Shown here piece after piece: positions 23,901 through 34,660 of a DNA stretch of 64,000 nucleotides. Position 1 is the stretch's first letter; every line of letters begins with the position of its first letter. Made by a program: the position numbers and the translations under genes. The notes under the pieces are model-generated. The model was not told where the DNA came from and made no database searches. It worked only from the letters and a program-made list of their open reading frames with translations. The stretch comes from Diphasiastrum complanatum (taxonomy: Eukaryota > Streptophyta > Lycopodiopsida > Lycopodiales > Lycopodiaceae): NCBI GenBank assembly GCA_029204225.1, contig CM055106.1:50969325-51033324 (forward strand), given 5' to 3'.

Positions 23901-26900
23901 TTGACGAACCTAGGGAACGGAAATCACATCGTGCAATCCATGAGTCGAAGCCGATCGAAGATACCAGAGATCAGCTTTGGAAACAACAGATGGAGTTGCT
24001 TAATCAGCAACACCAACTACAATTGGAGAAACTCACTAAGGAGTTTTGTGACACATTGACGTCTATCCAAAGCAGTATGCCTGGTCAGCCAAAACCTGCA
24101 CAGGTACCTTATAGACGAAAACCCATCTGGCCCACACTGCCGAGCTACGCATCTGGCTGATGCACATTCCTCGCATTATCACGAATATCCCCCAGAAAAT
24201 CCAGACCCACTAGCCATACAAGATGGCTATGCCATTACGCAAGGGCCAATGAACAACAGATGTTTCATCTGTGGTGAAACCGACCATTTCATGGTTGATT
24301 GTCCAGTCAAGACTAAGTACCATGCCGAGTGTCCCGACTGTGTTAGAAAACACAGTTTCAAAGACTGCCCAAGACAACCCAACAAGATCCTATATGCCCG
24401 CCAAATCCCTTACGAATCCGGTTATAGAATCCTACATCAACATAACCCGAGCACTGTAGCAACCAACCGCTAAACCTGCTGCTCAATCGAGAAGTTCCTT
24501 GCCAACTTCTACAACACCATGAGAATAACCAAATCGGTAGTAAACCAGAGACATTCTTACGAGATATGAAATGAGTCCTTGCAGGAAGAAAGTATAACCG
24601 ATATTCCGTCATCTGCTACAACTTCCATCCAAGAGCAATCTCACCAGGGAACAGAAAGTTTTTCTCCCTTTCTACAACCTCAAATCAATCTGTCTTCCAC
24701 ATTCTGAGATGACTCCCAAGGCCTTACAATGGATATACTCACCAACTATGGGAATAGAAAATCTATATAGAAATTCATTTTAATGAATCTTCTCAACAGA
24801 GAAGTACTACGGAAATAGTATCTTCTCCTTCCATGCATTTCAAGTTATATCTTACAACATCTGCTATCAAAGATGGTAGCTTTAGTGTCACAAATACTGC
24901 CTTGTTTTTGACAAGGGCATATCAAAGTTTTTTACTCTACCACACAGTGCAAAATTACACTCCTCAAGGTGCGTTATCAATGTTGATGAATGACTTCTTG
25001 TTTGCCAAGTGCTCTGCAGTTTCCACTCTTTGTAAAGCTGGTATCTTCCTTGTTTATTTTTTGTTGTTTTTTGATTTGATAGTTTTTTTCTAATTGCATC
25101 TATTTTTTCTAGATTTGCTTTTATCAAGGATAGCCATTGAACCAGAGAAGTCTTGTAGTGTATCTCAAAAATGTCGCGGGAGCGCGTGCGTGGGACTGAT
25201 TCGTGTTCGTCCTCACTTCGTCTTCTTTATCGCAAACAATTTTCTGTCTTTTAATTTTCTTTTGTGCGGAAGCCCTTACAGGATCCCAAACACTCGACTA
25301 CGCATCACAGAACATATTCTATTTTAGCAATCTTGTAAACTCCACATAGTGGAGGTATAAACGATCCTCTCTGGATCATAAAGTAAGAAGAAAAAAATAC
25401 AAGTAGTGAATATAGAGATCTGTAAGAGACAGAGAGAGACGTAGCGAATAGAGTAAGAAAGAAAAGACACCAAAGCTGTGCATGAAAGTCTGCCAACGAG
25501 CAGAACACAGCGAAAGAGTAGAATGTCATTCCACCAACGAGCGAGACACTGACGAATTCACTCTAAACTAAAACTGATAATTCAGTCACTCTATTTTTGT
25601 GCATCTCGTCTTGTGCTGTGGATCATGATTGCTAGAATCACATCACTAGTTAACGCTAATCAATTGGTTAGTTATTCTGTGTCGTTGCTACTCGTTTCAG
25701 CTGGGCGTGAAGCCTGTTGAGCTGCCAGCTGGCAGCGCAAAAGATTTTCCTTCGTCTGTTTCGTAATCTCCCGTTTGCTTTCGTTCTTTTCGTAGTTTTC
25801 GTTTCGCGTCCCTTTTTCGGCTTCGCGGTCCTGGAGGGGTGTTTGCGATTCGCGATTGATTCGCGAATCGTTTGTGCTTCGAGTCAAAGACACGTTGACT
25901 GTCGCGAATTGTTCTCGTTCGTGCTTTGAGTCAAAGTCACGTTGACTGTCGCGAATTGTTCGACCTTCGTGTCTTGTTCGTGCTGCCACAAAGTTGCAGG
26001 AGTTCACCATTTCTGACACTCCCTCTTGAACCTTGCAACTTTGTTCGTTTAATCCAATTGCCTCTCTTTACTTGGTAAAGAGTGGCTTGTCGAGCGGTTT
26101 TGTGAGGAGATCTGCAATCATATTTTCTGATTTTATGAACTGGACCTGGAGCTCTCCTTTCGAGATCAAATCTCGAATATGATGGTACTTCAGAGGAATG
26201 TGCTTTGTCTTTGAATGGAAGACAGGATCCTGGGACAGATAGATGGCACTCTGAGAGTCCATCATCATCGTGCTTGGCCCCTCTTGTGGTATCTCGATTG
26301 CCTCCAACATCATTTGCAGCCACACTACCTCATTCGCCACTTTCGAAGCTGCGGCATACTCAGCTTCGCAAGAGGATTGAGCTGCCAAGGTTTGCTTTTT
26401 GCATATCCAGTTGATTGCAGCTCCGCACGCTATCGTACAACCTCCAGTTATGGACTTGCTGTCATTTTGCAGCTCGCCCAGCTTGCATCACTGTAGTGAT
26501 GCAGCTCGAATCCTTTCGCTTCGTTTCTAGCTCTGTAGGTTAATCCAACATTCTGGGTACCCTTCAAATACTGTAGGATTCGTTTGGCCATTTTCCAATG
26601 TGCTAGACCAGGATTGGAACAGAATTGGCTCAATGCGTAAACAGAGAAGGCCAGATCGGGTCTGGTACAAATTGTTAAGTACATCAGACTACCGATTAAG
26701 TTCTGGTAGGGTATACCTGCCATCTTCTGTTCTTCCTCTTCTGTTTTTGGGCAATCCTGTTTCGTGAGCTTGGCTCCAGCTATCATTGTGTGGCTTTCTT
26801 TTCACAGTCCATCATGTGGTACTGCTTCAGCACTTTTCTGGCGTACTCTGACTGACTTAAGTGCATTTCGCCATTTGTTCGATCTCTTCTGATCTCCAGC

Positions 26901-29900
26901 CCTAGGCATTTTGTTGCTTCTCCAAGATCTGTGATTTCGTAGTTTTCAGAAATCTGACTCTTCGTGTCCTTGATTAACATCAAGGAATTTCCTATCATCA
27001 GCGAATCATCCACGAAAATGGTCAGTATCACAAAATCCTTTCCTACTCTTTTGATGTAGACATTACAGTCTGGTTGAGTAGGATTGAAATCTAGGGACTT
27101 CAGAAGACCATCAAGCTTTTTGTACCAGGCTCGTGATGCCTGTTTTAGACCGTAGATGCATCTCTGCAATCGATAGACATATTGTCTGTTGTCGGGGTCT
27201 TCATAGCCTTCAGGTTGCTTCATGAAAATTTCCTCTGTTTTCACGTCAATCTGGTGAATTTCCATATTTTACTGTGTGGCATATGCAAGGAGCAGCCTTA
27301 TGCTTGTCATCTTGACCATGGGCGAATATGTGTCGAAATAGTCGACACCATATCTCTGCGTGTAGCCCTTCGCGACAAGCCTTGCTTTGTAGCGGCCAAT
27401 GGTGCCATCTAATTTCAGCTTCTTCTTGTACACCCATTTGCAGTCGACTACTTTTCTGTTTTCTGGCAGTGGCTCTAATGTCCATGCCTCGTTTCGCCTC
27501 ATCGACTCGATCTCTTCTGACATTGCATGTTTTCAGAATTCTCCCTCTGGACCCTGGATAGCTTCTTGGTATGTAGCTGGCTCTTCTGTGAAACTGCAGT
27601 ACTCGAACTGCGTGTCTTCGCTCCATTGAAGATTGTCAGAATAGCGGTCTGGAGGTCTTCTTTGTCTTGTTGACCTTCGAGGTTCGTTTCGTCGCTGCTC
27701 GAACATTTCTTGTTCGTGGGGTCGATCCTCTGCTTCCTGCTGTTCTGGAGTCTGGGGTCCTGCATGCTGATTTGATGATTGTCCTCGATATCCCCCTTGA
27801 ATAGGCAGCAGTGTGAAGATCTCATGGCCTCTTTCGTCTTTCAGTCCAGGAAATGTGGACTCGTCGAACTTCACATCTCTGCTCGAAACAACCTTCTTCG
27901 TGGTTGGATCGTAGAGTCTGTTCAGTTGTTGTGGTGCTAGGACCTAGTGCTCTTGTCCTGATGCAGCGAGTTGAGCGAAGATTGTTCTGATCTTCTCAAC
28001 GTGCTGATCCAACTAGTTGCAGCTGATTGTGAAGGTGCATGACTGAAGCTGCAGTCATCACTTCATACTTCTGCTTTAATCTTTCCCATGCTGCATGGCT
28101 ACTTTCGCAGTCTTCAATTGGCATGAGTAGATCTTCATCTATGGACGAAACGATGATCGCCATTGCGCGCTCATCCTTTCTGATCCATTCAGCTCTCCTC
28201 GGGTCTCCCTCTGGAGGCTGCACCTCTAAGAGCTCGGTCACCGACCAAATGCCTTCGCCCTTCAGGAGTGTTTTGATTTTGAATTTCCAGATTCTGTAAT
28301 TTGCGCCATCGAGACTGATTGCTACTCTGGTCTGGATTGTCGTAGCCATATTATGTTGTCTGGAAGAATCACTGCTGGGATATCAGTAGTGACAACCTGG
28401 TGGCTCTGATATTTTCCATGTCGCGGGAGCGTGTGCGTGGGACTGATTCGTGTTCGTCCTCACTTCGTTTTCTTTATCGCGAACAATTTTCTGTCTTTTA
28501 ATTTTCTTTTGTGCGGAAGCCTTTACAGGATCCCAGACACTCGACTACGCATCACAAAACATATTCTATTCTAGCAATCATGATCCACAGCACAAGACAA
28601 GATGCACGAAAATAGAGTGACTGAATTATCAGTTTTAGTTTAGAGTGAATTCGTCAGTGTCTCGCTCGTTGGCGGAATGACATTCACTGTTTCGCTGTGT
28701 TCTGCTCGTTGGCAGACTTTCATGCACAGCTTTGCTGTCTTTTCTTTCTTACTCTATTCGCTACGTCTCTCTCTGTCTCTTACAGATCTCTATATTCTCT
28801 ACTTATATTTTTTTCTTCTTACTTTATGATCCAGAGAGGATCGTTTATACCTCCACTATGTGGAGTTTACAAGATCGCTAAACATAGAATCACATCACTA
28901 GTTAACGCTAATCAATTAGTTAGTTAGTCTGTGTCGTTGCTACTCGTTTCAGCTGGGCGTGAAGCCCGTTGAGCTGCCAGCTGGCAGCGCGAAAGATTTT
29001 CCTTCGTCTGTTTCGTAATCTCCCGTTTGCTTTCATTCTTTTCGTAGTTTTCGTTTAGCGAATTTTTTGCAGATTTGAAATCTCAAAGATTGGTCCAACA
29101 AAAGAATTAATCTAGCAAGATAAAACAAATCTCTACTCTACTCTCTAGGTAGATCTGAAAGAGAGATGACACAATGAAATGTAATATAACTAAAGCTATA
29201 CAGCAACAAACAAAACTATGTGATATGTCACGTCACAGAGGACCCCTAGTGAAGAAAGCAAGGATAGATGACGATGTCAGTACTGGAGAGGAAACAGTGG
29301 GCCTGCTCGCATGAGCTCCAGATCTACCAAATTTCCTGGTAGCCATGAAGCTCGGTCTCGCAGCACAACAGAATATTATGTATATTGGTAACTATGAATT
29401 GAGGTTATTGTGCAATTTTTTGTTCTGCTTTTGGGAGCATCGCTTCTTGGAGGTTATTTGAAAACTTACCCAATCATTTAAACATGGCTACGTTTCAAAC
29501 AGAGAAAAGTACTCTGCAAAAATCCAGTAATTTTTGGTCTATGCGACTGCTAAAGAATGTCAATGCTGAATGTTGACGCAGCAATCGAGTAAATTTTTTT
29601 ACTAGACAACTTGTAGCATCTATACTATCTGATTAGAGATTCTCCACAGAAGTTTTTTGTGCTCTGGTTGTTACTGTCAAAAGCTTCAAGCATATGTATG
29701 CGGTTGTTATTTTGTTGGTTAGCAGTTCATATCCCATTATTGAGGGTTGATTGTTATGTTATATTTCAAATTCTAATGCAATTGTAACATGAAGTGGAGA
29801 ACAGTTGCACATTGGATGGATGAGCATCCAGATGGGTTTATCTTGGCTGTCGGAGATATATTTCCTCTTGCTTTGGCATGGCTCGCTTCACGAAAGTTGA

Positions 29901-31050
29901 GGAAAAAGCTTAATTTAGCAAGATATTTTGGATATGCTTTTATTGGGACTGCGAAAAGTGAGTACTATATCCGTGGCGATGATGGAAAACCTTTGAAATC
30001 AGAATGGGAAGGTCACTGTGAGTATGCATTCTAATTTTAGTCCCATGTCTAACTGGTTGGTAAGTCATTGTTCAACCTGGTGGGTTTTTGTTGCTAAGGA
30101 TGATATTCACAGGATTAAGCTGAACTTTTTTGCCATTGAGTAGATGCATTTTAAATTTTGTTAGTGCTACTTGAGCCACTGCAGAATTCTAGGTTCTTGC
30201 ATTTTTGGGTTGGAAAATGTTATAACAGTGTTCCCTATTCTTATGGATGGGGTAGCTACTAGAAATTCAGCATAATGGTTATGAGAATGGGCTTGGAGTC
30301 ACACGTCTAGCTCTCAAATCTTAATTTATTGCATATTTGGCATTTCTTAGTGAGGGGCCTGCTTTTCCCCAAAAGTGTGTATTTTCCTTGGGAGCGCTTC
30401 ATCATGGCAGACACCTACTGCAGGTCTGTAGTCCTCCAGGTCAATACATTCTATTTGGTTGCTCTTAAGAAATACGAATCAAAGCTCAGAAATCTGCTAT
30501 TTGTGCCTAAGCCATAATCGTTTGAAGTAGGACTTTTCACCTTGTTACCCATGGTGCCTTGTCTTTTCTAGGTTGATCGTTCCAAGAGATGGGTTAACCT
30601 GCAAAATACTGCGGAGATGCCTTCCTGCTGCAGCAAAAGACAAAGTATGAATCACACTAATGTCTTTTTTGCTTTTTTTCAAAAAGCCTTTTAAAACTAT
30701 GTTGTGCGTCAATAATACATAATGTGTTGATCTTCTGTTTGAATGTCTTTGGCCATCACCTATGTTGTTGGTAGCAGACATGAGGGTCCGGGCCAGAATC
30801 CCTCATGTCTGCTACCAACAACATAGGGGATGGCCAAAGACATTCAAACGGAAGATCAACACATTATGTATTATTGACGCACAACATAGTTTTAAAAGGT
30901 CATCACCTATGTTGTTGGTAGCAGACATGAGGGTCCGGGCCGGAATGCCCGCGTCCGCGTCCGGCGTCCGGACCCGGACGCGGGGTCGGACGCGCCCTTT
31001 TTTTCTTTTTTTGAAATTTTTTGGGCTGGACGCGTCCAGGCCCCGGACGC

Positions 31051-31083
<33 letters not shown>

Positions 31084-31370
31084 CAGAAGACCCCACTGCG
31101 GACAGTTCTGCAGAACCCGAGAGCAGGGAAAGAGGGCGGGAGAGGTGTGTGTGTGTGGATATTGTTGATTTGTGTGCATACAGTTGTGTGTGTGTGTGGT
31201 GATCTGTGTGTGAGAGACAGAGAGTGTGAGGGACGAAGAGAGAGAGGATTCGTGTGTGTGCACAGTGTGTGTGTGAGTTTAGGATTTAGGTTTAAGGGTG
31301 CTTGGGTTTGGGGTTTAGGGTTTGGGGTGGGAGAGAGAGATTCGAGTTGCGTGCTTCTGTGTGTGTGTGC

Positions 31371-31414
<44 letters not shown>

Positions 31415-34400
31415 TGGCTGCTCGTCCCATTTGGGATGAGGTGGAGGTGATGCCCGACAAAAAGTGGTGTTGCCCTTTTTGTCGAAGGCAGTTCGCAGGG
31501 AACGCCTCTCGGGTTCGAGCACATCTGGGGGGGTTGCGAGTCCGACCCACGAGGGGACGCTACAATATCGGCGTTTGTATGGTCATCCCCGCTGCGGAGA
31601 GGGCTCGCATTATCGAGACATATTCTAAGCCAGCTGCTGAACCCGGCGAGCCGTCCACAGATGCCGCGGACTCTATTTCTACTGGTGCATCTACTGCCAC
31701 CGCCCCTGCCACTGGTACACCCAGCGCCACCGCCCCCACCGTCGCATCTGCACCCGCCACTGCCACCACCACCGCCTCCACCTCCACCACCGCCTCCGCC
31801 TCCGCCACAGCCACCCGTACCCCCTCCGCCAGTACTTCCCATTGATCCACAGCCTCCACTGCTGCACCTACGCCTCTGCCATCACCGTCAGATCTGCACG
31901 GCCCGTCCACATCTTCCGCTTCCGCACCTGCACCTATGCCACCACCTCCAGATCCGCATCGTCCATCCACATCCTCCCAGCCATCCACATCCCGAGGCAC
32001 CAGACAGATGTCCATGCCGGGATCTTTCAGAGAGGGGCAGCACAGAGAGGCCACCAGGACCACATCACAGATGTTCTATGACCTGAACCTCCCCTTTATC
32101 ATGGCATCATCCCGCATCTCTCGAGAGGCTATATCGAAAGTTGCAGTCTGCGGGCTCGGCTACACACCACCCACAGCTGACGCACTATGAGGCCCTTTGC
32201 TCCAGGACCGGGTTGCATCAGTCAGAGAGAGACTGGCCGCACTGCACAAGGCTTGGGATAGATACGGCTCTTCCATCATGGCTGATGGGTGGTCTGATCG
32301 TCGCAGACGTCCACTCATCAACGTGATTGTTTCTAGTTGTTACGGTTCCATGTTCCTGCGCAGCATCGACCCCTCCGAGGCAGGGAGAGTGCATTCAGCC
32401 GAGTACATTTACGGCAAATAGAGGAGGTCGGGCCACAGCGCGTTGTCCAGGTATAATCTTCTTTCATTAGTTGCTTGGTCATTTACTGCTTGATGTTGAT
32501 ACAATAGTTTTGCGTAGTTTTTGATTGATTGCAATGTGTTTCCAAGTTGTGAACTGATCGTGTGAATGTATCGTGAAAGGTTGTGACGGAGAATGCGTCC
32601 AACTGCCGCGGTATGGGGGGTGCTTCTTATGGCAGACTACCCCTCCATTGTCTGGACTCCATGTGCCACACACTCACTGGACCTCCTCCTGCATTCGTTG
32701 GGCGCCTGCCTTGGGTCAGTGACATTCTCACGAGGGCACTTGCGGTTGTGGACTTCGTCACACGCAAGCGCCGCATGACGGCCCTTTTCCGCACATTCAG
32801 CAGGTAAAAGATGCTACTTATTTTTTGGCTCGTTCAAGATGCTTTTTTTTTTTTCGCTCGTTCCATGTGTGCCTCTCATTTCGTTTGTCAATGCAGGCTC
32901 GACTTGAAGAAGCCCGCTCGCACCCGCTTCGCCTACCAGTTCATCATGCTTGAGCAGCTACACAAGCTCAAGGGTGAATTGCGGCACATGGCCACTTTGG
33001 CAGAGTTCATCGCGATGGACCTGTCCACGACCCCAGAGGGCTTGGCCTTCCACGACATCTTATTCATGGAGCCTTTCTGGGTGGATATGCAGCAGCTGAT
33101 GGATGTCATGCGCCCCATCTACTCTGTTCTGAGGCTCGTTGATCGTGAGGGGTGCACGATGGGCCTCATCTACGAGTTCATGGACCGCATAGGCGAGTCT
33201 CTCCAGTGTTCCGAGCTGGACCCTGCCAGGTATAATTTTTTTTCGTCTCACCATCCTTACTTCCATTTTGCACTCTGTTTCGTCTTGCTACCGCAACACG
33301 ATAGTATGTAACTGTTGCCTCCACGTGGTTTGGTCCACAGGTTGGAGCCTATCAGGCGTTTGTGGCAGCGGCGATGGGATAAGTTTCATCGGCCCATTCA
33401 CAGTGTGGCCCACATATTGCCCGCTGTTTCAGAGCGAGAGGCAGTACGACGATGCAGAGCTGCGTGCGGATTGGTTCGCATACATCCGCCTCCTCAGCAG
33501 CGACACTAGGTTCCGCAGCAGGCTCGAGGTGCAGAGGCTTGGTTACAGGTAAACTCTTGATCTATCGTATGTCGTTCATCCAATTTCCCTGCGCAGGCTC
33601 AAGTGTACTCAAGCATATCGTTGCTCAACTGCACTCTGGGGCTGTTCGGCGAGGACCTTGCACGTGTTCGAGAGAACAGGCTCTTGCCTGTATCATGGTG
33701 GGAGAGCTACGACGCCGGGCAGCCAGACCTGAGGACGCTCGCGCTCCGTGTCCTTTCACAGGTATGTTGTCTAATCTCATTCATCCAACCAGTTTTCGCA
33801 TTTTCTCTACAAGGTCGGTACTCACTCGAGTTGTTGCCAATTAGTGCAGGACTGTTCTGCTTGCGTGTGCGAGAGGAACTGGTCAGCATTCAGCCTTGTT
33901 CACACGAACAGGCGGAACCGTCTGACGACGGAGCAGTGCAATGACCCTGTGACCACCACCCTCCCTGCTGACGTTCCATTGCCCTCCTCTGATGATGAGC
34001 CCACATATGATTCAGACGAGACGGTCGACCTAGCAGGGGATTGTCCACGTGCCCCACCCAGTACCCCCGCATCACGCCCCCTTTCAGATGATGGCTGGTC
34101 AGAGTTTGCGAGGGAGACAGAGGCTGCTGCTCAGAGACAGATAGCGCAGAGATGACTCAGAGCATCACAGGCAGGCAGTTCCTCCTAGAGACCCCCCCGT
34201 GGCAGAGGGAGACCCCCAGGCAAGAGTGTACCACAGAGGGTTCCTTCCGGCAGACCCAGAGGCAGGCCAGCTAAGAGGGGACGCACCGATGATTTTTCTA
34301 GTCGTCTCTTGGCAGGCGTTGGCCCAGACCTAGAGGAGTCCCAGATGCCTCCAGACTCCCAGCCAGACTTTGTATTTGACGCCCCTACAGATGCACCTGG

Positions 34401-34597
34401 CACGTAGAGGGATGATTTTTTTAGCACAGACTTGTAGATACTGATACACACTTTAGCATCATGTACAGTGGCATCAGATGAGATGTATATATTTTTTTAC
34501 AGTATATTTGTGTCATGGCTAATTTATCGTGGTTGCTTACAAATGGTTAGCTCTGTGAAATTTGATTGGTTAGTCAGAAATGGTTTGCTCTGTGCAA

Positions 34598-34660
<63 letters not shown>

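Larger units (their letters stand above)
21110..24480 (+). mobile_element. Gag-only LTR retroelement derivative
   Basis: A probable 5' LTR ends at about 22074 (TCCCTACA). It is followed by a primer site TGGCGCCAGTTGCCG (22077-22091), close to the tRNA-Asp site used by plant Athila/Tat gypsy elements. A C-rich leader with a nonamer repeat comes next, then gag (23157-24475). No protease, RT or integrase is seen. The right end is lost or lies at the copia-B border near 25171. The LTR's left edge is uncertain. Its 3' two-thirds (21385-21990) is homologous to 9710-10337. Confidence 0.65.
25172..29060 (-). mobile_element. Copia-B: antisense Ty1/copia element, integrase-deleted
   Basis: The element lies on the minus strand in the host intron, antisense to the host gene. 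The 5' LTR is 28419-29060 (truncated at its outer end) and the 3' LTR is 25172-26018, with TGTC...GACA ends. A primer-site-like sequence follows the 5' LTR on the minus strand (TATCAGAGCC, about 28403-28412), and a polypurine tract (AAGAGGGAG) precedes the 3' LTR at 26019-26027. The internal region encodes the start of gag and then jumps to the segment between integrase and RT, so zinc knuckle, protease and integrase are gone. Stops also interrupt RT. The two LTRs carry a 294-bp segment in opposite orientations (see findings). Confidence 0.92.

Noticed and set aside
31297-31330. TTTAGGG-like words as interstitial telomere
   Set aside because: There are only three or four degenerate units, mixed with GT-rich sequence. 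Similar short words at 42808 and 44044 are also too short to call.
31315-32063. Glycine-rich and Val/Asp-rich minus-strand ORFs of 143-175 codons
   Set aside because: They are antisense shadows of the Ala/Thr/Pro-rich linker of the hAT transposase and of GC-rich low-complexity sequence.
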